Made by a program: the position numbers and the translations under genes. Positions 45,431 to 56,308 of a stretch of DNA of 64,000 nt are shown here, piece after piece. The notes beneath the pieces were generated by a model. That model ran no database searches. It saw only the letters and a list, made by a program, of their open reading frames with translations, and had not been told where the DNA came from. The first letter of the stretch is position 1, and each line of letters opens with the position of its first letter. Origin of the DNA: Pinus tabuliformis (Eukaryota; Streptophyta; Pinopsida; Pinales; Pinaceae); contig CM062819.1 in the NCBI GenBank assembly GCA_031772625.1, forward strand, positions 826,024,503-826,088,502, given 5' to 3'.

Positions 45431-46770
45431 TTTTCTTGCTTGTAGGAGAAGAGTTTTTGGAAATAGTCTAAGAGAATTCTCCTTTTTCATTGAACCTTAC
45501 AATGCCCATCATATGATTTTAGAAATTGTTACATAAAGAGTTCATGTTCTCAAGTAAGGATTATAAATTCTTCTCAAACTTAAAATCTATATACCACTCA
45601 TGAAGTAGCTGGATTGCAAATCCTATTGTCATGATCACATTGTAATTTTTGAAGGCTAAGGCTAATTGCAACAATCATATTTTCAAATTTTTTCCAATTC
45701 TTTCATAGTCATAATGGTTACTAGTTGGACATTAATTTTCTCAACAACTGCAATAAAATTTGTGTCTCTTTCAGTCTGTCAAGAAAAAGTTTCACAAATG
45801 AATACTATAAAAGATGAAATTTGGCTTAGCGATGTAGATGCAAGTAGAAAGGAACTACATTTCTTATTTTTGTATTTGGACATTTGGATACTTCAAGGCA
45901 GGAGTGTCTCGTACAACTCTGTAGTTGTTTGTCTATACTTATTAGCAATGATTCATATAAAGTGTACATAATCCTTGAAAAGCTACTTTTCACAGTCTAA
46001 TAAGGATAAATCTTAGTAGTGCGGTGGATTGATGATATGACACTTATTTTTTGGTTAAAGTTGATAGAAATTTATGTGCCATTTCGTGATGATATGGAAC
46101 AATATGCATTGCAACCATGAGATGGAGGGAGTGAATTATTTCATTCACCAAACACTTATGTTATTATGCATAGTTCATCTACTTACTTCAACGATAAATC
46201 TTTGTAATACAACTTCAATACAACATACATTAACTTCGTACAAGTTGACATAAACTATAGGAGCAACAATATAATAGTACACAAGTGTAATGGGAGGATT
46301 AACTCCCAAAAATGGCTCCCATTACTTCAATTAACTTCAACATACAATTCGTTTCAACCTTTGCAACCTCAAGACAAATATCCTACAGCATACGGAAAAC
46401 CCACAGCAATATCTCCTCTCCACATACTTGCGACAGACCCCACTCATTCCTCCTCCTTGCTCACGAGATGTGTGCTTACTCCCAGAAATCGTTCAACCCT
46501 CTTCTTCATTCCACAATCGATCTTGTGTTCGTTGATCATTATCTTTCCACTCGGCTCACCCTATATATGAGTGATCAGCCTTTCAGGTTGGGCGACCGCA
46601 TCCAACTCGGGTCGACCTCAAAACTCGTCAATCCAACTCGTTGTTCGATCGCATGCCCCTCATGACTTCACCAACGCACTTGCTCCATGTGCACGAATCA
46701 CCTCTGTGCATGATGCCCACATCGCAAGCTTCCTCACATACTCTCCCTCACTCTTTGCATAGTGCCCCAT
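45431..46770. other. rest of the large intron
   Basis: AT-rich, no supported gene. The open frame at 46312-46665 (MAPITSINFNIQFVSTFATS at its start) shows no domain and has intergenic composition. Confidence 0.35.
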
Positions 46771-47054
46771 CCAGGGAAAATTTTAGGGGCTAATTTTCTC
46801 TACTTTTTCCAAAAAAAGATCCGCTAATTTCCATTTTTTTATAAAAATGATTTGCCCAAATTTTAACGAATGAAATTATTTTACCCTAAAAATCACCAAA
46901 AAATTAAATATAGACTATATAAAAATATTATAATTTGAATATTTTTACAAACAATTCTCCAAACATTTTATATATTTCATGTTATGGACTAGTGGAATTC
47001 ACCAAGGTTTCTAAACTTTAAGATAAATTTCCACGCTTAAAATTTTCCCTGGGG
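46771..47054. mobile_element. candidate MITE with terminal inverted repeats
   Basis: CCAGGGAAAATTTTA at 46771-46785 and its inverted copy TAAAATTTTCCCTGG at 47038-47052. Imperfect pairing continues outward (ttgcatagtgcccc versus ggcccccattgca). The interior is about 250 bp, very AT-rich and non-coding. It lies inside the beta-galactosidase intron. The target duplication is not clear. Confidence 0.55.
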
Positions 47055-47430
47055 CCCCCATTGCACAGGTGCTCTTACTTTGTTAGCACTCCACCACATG
47101 TGGACTCAGTCCCATGTGCTGGATGCTTGGATGCTGAGCATGATGTGAAACACAAGGAAGAGCAAGGAATTCCTTGGATGTAGTTCAAGAAATCTAGTTG
47201 AGCCATTAAACACATTAGACAATTGGGAAACCAACCTAAGTGATGGCGGGATTGGAGGAATATTGGGTGGGTCATAGGTAGGATCCACTTTGGATGTCGT
47301 GAAAATTGCAAGGCATCCTTTCCACCATTTAAAGAGGGTTCCTCCATCGTGTGATGTATTCCTTTTTATATACTCTTCATTGTTTTCTAATTATACCTCT
47401 TGCTTCTGTTGTTGTTACTTGCTATTGTAG

Positions 47431-47543
47431 AACAATTTTGATCGAATTTTAGATCTTGTGAAGTTTATGAAGCTTGCCCTGTAGACAAGACTTTATGTTC
47501 ATCTTCGCATTGGTCCTTATGTCTATGCAGAATGGAATTTCGG
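47431..47543 (+). pseudogene. beta-galactosidase (GH35) pseudogene, exon with RIGPYVYAEWNFG
   Basis: After an acceptor (TATTGTAG) it reads NNFDRILDLVKFMKLAL, a stop, TRLYVHLRIGPYVYAEWNFG. This is the hallmark GH35 block LYVHLRIGPYVCAEWNFGG with Cys to Tyr. It ends phase 2 at a GT donor, matching the next exon. Confidence 0.9.
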
Positions 47544-47635
47544 GTATATTTCCTTTTGAATGATTCTTTGTAATGTCCTCTCTACTCAAGATCTATCAGG
47601 GCTTTATAACATTGGACACGAATATATATCTATAG

Positions 47636-47702
47636 AGGCTTTCTAGTTTGGTTAAAATATGTTCCTCACATCAATTTCAGAACAGATAATGAGCCTTTCA
47701 AG
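47636..47702 (+). pseudogene. beta-galactosidase pseudogene, exon with [19 protein letters not shown]
   Basis: Acceptor TATAG, then [20 protein letters not shown] and FK, and donor GTTGAC. Fully in frame, 67 bp. It continues directly from the previous exon, where the shared Gly codon is split 2+1. Confidence 0.9.
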
Positions 47703-47879
47703 GTTGACCTCTATGAATACCCTTCTATTTTCCTTAAATTCTAATGTTCATTTTTATGAGATGAAACATTGCGATTAATAATTTCCTCTAAACTGTGAGC
47801 ATTAGTGAGTCACATATTTTCAAATAACATATAATTGATGTTAAATTTTATGAGTGTCTATTTGGGTTTCTTACAAAAT

Positions 47880-47975
47880 GCAATGGAAGATTTCACAAAA
47901 ATGATTGTCAAAATGATGAAGAGTGAAGGGTTTTTTGGATCGCAAGGTGGACCAATTATTATGACCAAACTATAG
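47880..47975 (+). pseudogene. beta-galactosidase pseudogene, exon with the GGPII motif
   Basis: Reads AMEDFTKMIVKMMKSEGFFG then SQGGPIIMTKL and a stop. The known motif is GGPIILSQ-IENEYG. This exon ends before the catalytic Glu. The acceptor is not clean. The following intron was hit by element E. Confidence 0.87.
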
Positions 47976-48060
47976 TTTGATCCCTCGTAGTAGAATGTGT
48001 TAAATTCTGATTGGAAGACATTTTATTGATTCATTAAATTTGCAGAAGTGAGTGATCCAA

Positions 48061-49409
48061 TGTAACAACCCTGGTGAAAATTCCATGTAATAAATGTTAA
48101 AAGCAATAACCACGGATGACTGGGACACGTATTCGAAGCTGAAAGGTGGGTAAGACATCCTAGGGGGTGTTCATTTGATTTTTTATGGCTAAGGAAATTG
48201 GCAAAGACAATGAATAAGGCATTAAAGAGGCAAAAAGGTATTTTGACACATTTATTTATGAAAATAATGGAAATTAGGAGAAAGGAAGGTGAAAGGTCAC
48301 ATTTTGTGTGTTAGGAAGAAATTGAAGGAAAATAATGGAAAATGAAGAAAATAGAGGCCTCATTAATAAAAAGGCTTATGAGGATCAGTGGGCAAGACTT
48401 GGTCAGTTCAGTTTTGGAGCTCTCTCATTATTCTCTCTCTCTCATACTCTTGGACACTTAGATTTTCTTGGAGCACTTTGGCATTGGATCAAGAAAGGCA
48501 AAGAAGTCAAGATGAAGCAAGGATCAAGCAGCTACAACAGGCTTCATTGTAGGTATCAACTTGCATGTGTATTTTGCTTGCTAGATTTGGCATGCATGGG
48601 AATGCATGTGTTTCTTTTTGTACCATGGCATGGGTTTTTCCAAGTGTGACGGCATTTTCAGCCTAGCCTTGCCATTTCCTGATAGCTTTGATGAGATGGG
48701 TTCTCTCATGTGTTTTGTAAGGGATGGCCAGATTAGATTTGAAGTTGAGTGGGGTGGATATCTGAATTGACAAACACATGGTGGTAATGGTCCCTGAACC
48801 AGACTAAGGGTGCATGAAGCCACTGGCCTAGTAACTCATGAACTGGACTGTGGGTTGTGGTAAAGCTAGATTTGTGCCTCGGTGGGCCTAAGAATCCTTG
48901 TCGATGAATGGCAGGATATATGGTAAAGCCAAGAGGTGGATTTTCTCTCTGTTGGGCCTAGTGGTTCTAGGATGGACTGCACGGTAAAGCTTGGAGAGTA
49001 TGTCTTGATGTAGGGCCTAGTGATCCCAGGATCAGACTGCGGATGCACAGTAAATCCTGAGAGACTAGGAGGCACTCAAATTCCTCACGGTGTAGGGGGA
49101 GAACTCTGGTGGAATCCACATTGATTGGGTGTTTTTTGATGTGTTCTATGAGTCTCACATTCATGCTTGGAATATGGCACAGGGGTGATTGGCTGAAGAG
49201 ATACTTGGCTCATCCAATATATGGTCGGGTGGAATGTGGTAGTCCCATCACCGGTTGGTTCATTGCATTATTAATGAAAAAAAATCATTCCCTTGATTTT
49301 CATGTGCAAATGTACTAATGTATATATGGATTTTGATGGCTAATATGTTTATTGTATTTATGTTCCTATTATGTTGTTTATATGCACATTTAACCCAGAG
49401 GTAGTTACA
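48061..49409 (+). repeat. 5' LTR of element E
   Basis: 1349 bp. It contains five degenerate 60-70 bp units between about 48788 and 49075. Each has ggcctag...atcc followed 35-45 bases later by ggtaaagcc or a variant. Confidence 0.9.
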
Positions 49410-49411
49410 AG

Positions 49412-49423
49412 TGGTATCAAAGC
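49412..49423 (+). promoter_or_regulatory. primer binding site of E, initiator-Met tRNA type
   Basis: TGGTATCAAAGC two bases after the LTR. It is complementary to the 3' end of plant initiator tRNA-Met with one mismatch (A for G). Confidence 0.8.
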
Positions 49424-49508
49424 ATGGTTCAAACACTTGGACTGGATGGGATCTATCATAAGTAAAATGAAGAACAAAGGTTAACTTTTAGACATTTCTG
49501 TCATATTT

Positions 49509-50190
49509 GTTATAACTTTTCTTCTATGGAATATTAGAAGTCTTAAATTTGTCCTACTGAAAGTAAATCCCACTGATAATGTGGTAAAAATTTCAGATAT
49601 TGGTTCACAATACTTTAGGAATTACAATCTAAGGAAGATGACCTTCCTGAATGCATCTTTAAATAGGTCATGTTGGCATTTCCGCAATAACTTTTCTTCT
49701 GTAGTCTTTAAAAAGCTAAAAAATTGTCCACATTAAGGGGAAATACCAATGATTATGTGGTAGAAATTTCAGATATTGGGTCGCAATATTTTAGGAGATA
49801 TGAGCAGAGGGAATCGAGCCTTATGAATGCTCCTAAAATCAGGGCTCAAACAGGTAACACTTATATTTTTGTTATAAATTTTATTCTGGGCACTCTCAAG
49901 AGCTGATTTTTTTTCCAAAATTAGGGGAAACCCCGGTGATATTGTGATACAAATTTCAGACATTTATTCTCTCTATTTTAGGAGATATGATCAGTGTAAG
50001 TTGAGCTTTCTGGATACTCCTAGAATTGTGCACCAAATAGGATTGTGTTGGTATTTTTGTTATAACTTTTCATCTATGAAAGCTCAGAAGCTGAAACTTG
50101 AACCATAGTGAGGGATAATTGCACTGATGATATGATCCAGTTTCCATAACTTGTACTACTACAATTTAGGAAATATGCATTGAATCATTC
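49509..50190. repeat. four tandem units of 175-188 bp in the leader of E
   Basis: Units start near 49509, 49684, 49871 and 50059 with gttataacttttcttct or a variant. Each contains gtgatgatgtggtagaaatttcagat-like text and a ttttaggagatatga-like phrase. The last unit is incomplete. Confidence 0.85.
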
Positions 50191-52870
50191 GCTATACTAG
50201 TTTGCATGCAAAGTGTTTGATGAAATGCTTAAATGGTTCAATGATTAATTGCATATAAACCGTTTGATAAAATTCCCCAATAAGTATGTTGTTTGTGGTT
50301 GGGGATAGTATTGATGTGTAATAGTATTTTTGTAGTTGATATATTCTTAGTTGTATGCAAATAGTTTCTATATTAGTTTTCATGTAAAGTGTTTGAATAA
50401 ATGCTTACATGCAAATGTAATAGTATAGTAGTTGTTTGTGGAAAATGTAAAAGTATGGTAATTGTTTGAAGAAATTTTATTTTTTCTTGGATGGGATAGT
50501 ATTGTAGTATGATAATATAGATGTAGTCGATCTATGCCTATTTGGATGCAAATAATTTGAAGAGTTGCATGTAGGGAATTTGAAAGGTTGCATGCAAGGA
50601 ATTTGGAAAGTTGCTTGTAAGGAAATGGAAAAGTGGCATATTCTTAGTTATTATGTTACAAGTGGAATAAGTGAAATGTTTTGAATTAATCTCATGCAAA
50701 ATTAAGAGAAATGAAAATAAATTTATTTTAAAGTGTGGTTAAATTTAGTAGAGCTTTGGAGATCCCATTTCCATAATTCAACATTGGATATCGGACCATT
50801 ATAGTAGCTTCCTCCTTCTACTTTAATGTGGACCATGGATAGTAAGGGGGTATGCTTATAGGTTGTTAGTATTGGTGAAAGCTTATTTCAAATTAATAGA
50901 CAAGATGTCTTGATTTTTAGAGCATGCGACTGACTGTGTATGAATTATATGTCGCTTACATGTTGATTTCATGATACCTACTTACATCCTTGTATGTTAG
51001 GTTACTATTTGAATATTTTGATTACATGTATCAGTCTTGTAGGTTGATTACAAGGATTGATCGCTTATGTTCGACTACATGCGTTTATGCGTAGGTGTAG
51101 TTGATTTGGTATTGCTTATGCGTAATGTTGGTTGCATGTGGCAATGTGTACAATGGAGAAAATGGTTGTTGTCATGCATGAGGTCATGATTTGTGTACTT
51201 GATATGGTCATGCATTGATGACTGGACTCTAGCTAGAATGATGTATATATGGTTTGGTACTCATGTGTTATATGTCTATATGCAGTTCTTATGCATGTAT
51301 GGTCTTGGTTATAGTATGCATGAATAGTAGGTCAAACATGCCTTGTGAAGTCATGGTATGCAAGTTAGGTCATCATAGTGTTATTGGATGATATAATGCT
51401 AATATGTTAGCTGAGATAAAGCAGGAGATGTAGATTGTTATAATGAGGTTGCAGCATTGGACTTTGGGATAAGATAATATCATCATACAGGTACTGTATG
51501 TTCGGCATGTAGGTATGTAGATTAAGGATTATTATATGCATTAGGGTTATATACATTAGGTTTAAGTACATGTCTTTTGATGTTATGGTTACATTCATGA
51601 TAGATTTTGGTTTATTAGTGTAGTTATATGCACATGTGTCAGATAGTCAAGAATGATAGTAACATGTAGTTGTATGCATTGCTATTGTTGTTTTATATTA
51701 GATAACCTAATGATTATGTTGTATGTTGTTGATGAGTATGATATATAGCTTATTGTTGTTATATGCTATTAACTTGATGATTAGGGTCATTTCATTGAGA
51801 TATTGATGTTATAATTTGGATTGGTCATATGTGTGATGGTTATGTTCATTGCCTTGAAGATCTTGATGCTATATGTATTGTGTTAACCTAGTTTGACCTA
51901 TGAAGATGGTTATGGTTTCAATATTCAGGTATGAGCCAACATGTTTGTGATATGGTGTCATACTAGTCTAGATTGATCATACATATGTGATTATTATGCA
52001 TGAACGACAGATTCTTATGAGCTTGTAATATGAACATGTTAGTTAGTTACTATTATGGATATCATGATTTATGTTGACATGTTGTAAAGTTACATCTCGC
52101 TAACTAGATTGATTATGAAGACAAGATATCATCCCTTGAGGTACACTAAGGTATGAGTTTGCTTATGTATTATACTTGGTGTTTCATAGTTGATTATGTC
52201 GTCTATTTGGTATTTGAGTGTTTGGTGCCTATTATGTCATCTAATTGATTAATTTAACATGGTATTCTTGCGAGGTTGAATGTTTGATGAGTTGCATAAT
52301 ATGAGTATGTGTTCCAATGATCTTGTTTTAAGATGATTATACTAAAATATATGTGTTGAGACAGTTGATATGTACTTGAGCATAGTAGGTGATAGTTGTA
52401 GTATTATGACTGATGACTATGAGTTGACTATGGATTATGACATGATTGTTAGTCTCGATAACGGTTGATTTCAAATTGATAAATATGATTGTATTGATAT
52501 TTGGAACATGTGGTTGACATGTGTGAGCATGATGTAGGGAGTTGCATGGAAAGAGAATGCCATGAAATCTTGAAGAAGGATCTGGTTGAGTTTCCATAGG
52601 AACCATGGGGATTGATTCATGGTGTTTGTTGTTAGTCTTGTGCTTTTGGTCTTTTATGAATTGTTGAGCTTGATTTGCAGCTTTTTTTATGTATAGTGTA
52701 TGGCCATACCACTTTGTTTGCGGAGTCATGTTGTTATTGGTTTTTATGGTATTCTTCTTGTTTGTTTCTTTTCTTGCCTTTTATGTTTTGAGTCTTGGGA
52801 ATTGGTTGGGAAAGAGGAAAGTTGATGGAAATTGGGAGAGACGTATGGTACCCAACCGATGATATAAGAC
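50191..52870. other. long non-coding internal region of E (left)
   Basis: AT-rich and rich in TATG/CATG words, with no gene. At 50572-50645 a 24-26 bp unit (gttgcatgtagggaatttgaaag) occurs three times. The scattered open frames are short and featureless. Confidence 0.5.
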
Positions 52871-53159
52871 CCAGATGCAACTCTATGCATGAGTAATCAC
52901 AGCGGAAGGCAAGACTATGACAGTCGGTTGGACTTGTTGGGTCCTGTTATCATAAAATCAAGCCCTGGAAGGCTGCAGACCAGGAAGAATTAAAGTAACT
53001 GTTTCAAAACAATCTTTTAGCTAAGGCTTAGCCTCCTTAGCCTGAGAGGGCTCTCTCAAAGGATTGAAGTTTTTATTATGATTAAGATGGCTAACTCTTT
53101 GTGAAACAAATAGGAATGAATATGGTGGAATCAAAATTAAAAAGCATCCATTGGGCTTA

Positions 53160-54617
53160 TGGAGTCATATGTGATTTAGAATTAACAGTAGAATTGGCTT
53201 TGCAATAAAGTCAAGGCATTCAGATTTCAAATGGCAAGGTCTTGCCAAATTGATGGCTGAAACAAATCTACATGTCCTAGACATCAATTTTATAGCTGCC
53301 ATGTCCGATGAAGATGAGGAGAATTCAGCACAACAGGTATCTGACATCTTTATTTCTTCTCCTTGGTATGCTGATATTGTATATGTACTTCAAAATTTAT
53401 CTTCACCTCCCGGGATGCCTCGAAATAAGAGTAGGACATTGAAGTTGAAAGCAGCAAAGTTTTGTATCCTTAAATCTGCACTATTTTGGAAAGACCCTGG
53501 TGGAATATTGTTGAATTGTTTGGTTGAGGAGGAAGTCAAAACAGTGGTGGAAGATTTTCATAAAGGTGACTGTGGGGGTCATTTGTTTTGGAAGACTACA
53601 ACAAATAAGATCCTAAGAGTAGGTTTTTGTTGGCCTTCATTGTTTTCAGATGTATATAAAGCTGTTAAGAGTTGTCATGAGTGCCAAATTTTTCAAGGGA
53701 AATAGAAATTGCAGCCATTGCCTCTCAAACCAATTGAAGTCAGTGCACCATTTCAGCAGTGCGGCTTGGATTTTATCGGTGATATTCATCCGGCATCGTC
53801 AGGACAACATAGATGGATATTGACAACTACAGATTACTTCACAAAATGGATTGAAGCCATTCCCACCCGGCAGGCCACGGATGCGGTAATTATTTCTTTC
53901 CTTGAAAATAATATACTGTCACGTTTTGGTTGTCCAAGTAAGTTAATTACAGATAATGCAGCAACATTTAAATCAAAGATAATGGTTGATTTTTGCTACA
54001 AGTATAATATCAGCTTGGGGCATTCTACCGCCTACCATCCGCAAGGAAATGGGTTGGCAGAATCTTCAAATAAGTCCTTGGTAAATATCATTAAAAAGTT
54101 GCTGGAAATCAATAAGAAGAGCTGGCATAAAAAGTTAGTGAATGCACTGTGGGCTGATAGGGTAAGTCATAAAAAGTCAATTGGCATGTCTCCTTTTGAG
54201 TTGGTGTACGGGACAGATGCAGTGTTTCCTACTTCGCTTGCTATTCCGGTAGTCAAGTTGCTTCAAGAAGTTGATAGTGAGGAAGATCCTATGCAAAGAC
54301 GGATTAATCAAATGATTCATTTACAACAGACATGGGAGGAGGTTCTTCATAATACTCTCAAATTGCAAGAGCGCATAAAGAAGATTTATGATAGGAAAGC
54401 AAAATCAGATGACTTCCAAATAGATGATGTGGTTTTGAAGTGGGATTCTCGGAGTGAAGACAAAGGGAAGCACGACAAATTTGATAATCTATGGAAGGGT
54501 CCCTATAAGATCGCAGCATATCGTGGCCAAAATGCTTTTCTTCTCAAGGAAATGAACGGAGATGATTATCCCGGAGGGTCGATCAATGGTCGGCTGTTGA
54601 AGAGGTACCATGTCTGA
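53160..54617 (+). pseudogene. integrase of fragment F, one stop codon
   Basis: One reading frame from about 53250 to 54617, broken only by TAG at 53703-53705, where relatives have Gln. A short RNase H end (FKWQGLAKLMAETN) comes first. The zinc finger is complete: FHKGDCGGHLFWKTTTNKIL and SCHECQIFQ. The core has all three catalytic residues: Asp in GLDFIGDI, Asp in ITDNAATF, and Glu in HPQGNGLAESSNK, with 35 residues between the second and third (DD35E). The C-terminal domain has VVLKWDSRSEDKGKHDKFDN and LWKGPYKIA (GPY motif) and ends SINGRLLKRYHV, then stop. It is the best-kept enzyme in the window, so F is younger than H and G. Confidence 0.92.
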
Positions 54618-55672
54618 GCATTTTCTGTTCTTGTCACCATCATTGTATATACCATTTTACTTCTGTTCTATCGCATGTGTGTGCTGATCTTTCATCCTCA
54701 GTCTAGGGCCCGTGGTGAAGGCTATAATTCTGAAGATGGAGATTGGTTGGTTTGAGGTTTGTCAAGGTGTTTTTATCAGTCCATTTTCTGTCCACAATTG
54801 AGTTAGTTTGGGTCAAAGTTGTGTCCAATTTTCAGTCAAATCTGCAGTCACTAAAGTTGTCAGAGTTTGTGTCAAATGAGTAAATAATGACTCCATCGCC
54901 CAATGGTTGAACACACTGGTCTGCTCTCCCAGAGGTTTGCGGTTCTTGGCACCTCCAAGGAGCTACCATCCCCATTGGAGCCAATGTTAGAGTCGGTCTA
55001 GTAGCCCTCCACCAGAGATCAAAGCTCTTTGCATTTCATGATTAGGTGTCCCATCAGTGTGATCATGTTGCATTCCATTAGGCATGCCATAATCCTAGTG
55101 GAGGGAGTTTGTGTCTTTATTCCCGTCATGTTTGGCACTGCTGGTTCAGGTTTGTTCAAGTAAATAAAGTCCTCAAAGGGTCATTCATCTTGCTTTAAGT
55201 TTTAAGGTCTTAGGTCTAGGGTTGAGTCCATTTTTGTCTTGAGAGGTCATAAAGGACCAGTAGGCCAGAGGGATGTTCTTCCTTAAATATTTTTTCAATG
55301 ATTCTCATCATTGTACAGCTAGATTTTCACTTGTTCTCAAAATTCTCAAAATTTCAAATTCTTCAAATGTCGAAGTGCAGCCTTGGTCTCCTTTGCCAAA
55401 GCATCCTAGAAGCTATCCCTGCAAAAATTTTCAGAAGAAATCATCATTTCAACCAATTTTTCAAAGAAATGAAATCAAAGGTTAGAGCCAATTAATTCAA
55501 AAAGTGTCAACACTCAAAACATTACAAAGTGGGTTTTGGGCAAGTAAAAATTAAAAGGAAGCCTATAAAAGCATGTCACTCCTTATTTGCAAACTCATTT
55601 GCCTCTCACAAGCTAAGTGTAATCTTGCAAAGGTGATTTTAGGAGTTCTTGAGCAAGTCGACCAGTTTCAGG
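54618..55672 (+). other. spacer after the F integrase
   Basis: No gene. At about 54888-54975 the text resembles a tRNA-like head (tcgcccaatggttgaacac, then gcggttcttgg, flanked by actcca and ggagct). The open frames at 55273-55495 are short and featureless. Confidence 0.4.
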
Positions 55673-55807
55673 GGCGCGCTACGCGTCAGGAGAGGCGCGC
55701 TACGCGTCGGGGGCGCGCTACGCGTCAGGCAGACTTTTATAGTGTTAATTTACAAGTGCGCTACGTGTCAGAAGCACGCTACGTGTTGGGCAGGGCGCGC
55801 TACGCGT
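55673..55807. repeat. cluster of six GGCGCGCTACGCGT-type motifs
   Basis: Copies at 55673, 55694, 55712, 55756, 55773 and 55794. Four are perfect GGCGCGCTACGCGT. The ones at 55756 and 55773 read GTGCGCTACGTGT and AGCACGCTACGTGT, as expected after CpG decay. Spacing is 17-21 bp, once 44 bp. Extremely CpG-rich in an AT-rich surrounding. Confidence 0.92.
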
Positions 55808-56308
55808 TGGGGATTCAGCTCAAAAAACTGCCAGCTAGTCATCAAAATGACTTTTCTCTCAGGCAAAGTGCAGGTAGGCTTCTCCTCTATGCCTAAATTT
55901 GGTTTTGCACAATGAAAAAGAGAATTAATGTGTTCAAATGCTATGTAAATGATAAATCAAAATCCTCTCTTGTTATGGAAAATTTAAAGTTTCAATGGCA
56001 CTAGGGTTTTGAATTTCTCTTGCTGTCCAAGGTTGCCCTTTGTAAATTCCTTTTTCCCTCATTTTCATCACTTTTCTCCCTCAAATTTTCATCATTCTCC
56101 TCTTTAAAATTCCTAAAAGCATATTTAATTCCTAAAACCCTACTTCACTTTAAAATCCCATTATTTGGTAATTTCCCATGTTTGTTTTCCCTAAATTCCT
56201 TCTTTTTGTTTATTCTCCCTAATTCCCACATGTTCCCCTATCCCTAACAATTCCCTTGTATTTATGTCCCCTTGGTGACAGCATTTGAAAAAGTCAAAAA
56301 GTAGTTAA

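Noticed and set aside
46312-46665. 117-codon open frame as a host gene
   Set aside because: No recognisable domain, it lies inside an intron, and its composition equals the surroundings.
54885-54980. Functional tRNA gene
   Set aside because: The T-arm and B box are too degenerate, and no proper cloverleaf can be drawn. Kept only as a tRNA-like observation.
55573-55915. Open frames with Arg-Ala-Thr-Arg repeats
   Set aside because: The repeats come directly from the CpG-rich DNA motif read in two frames. No start context or homology supports a protein.
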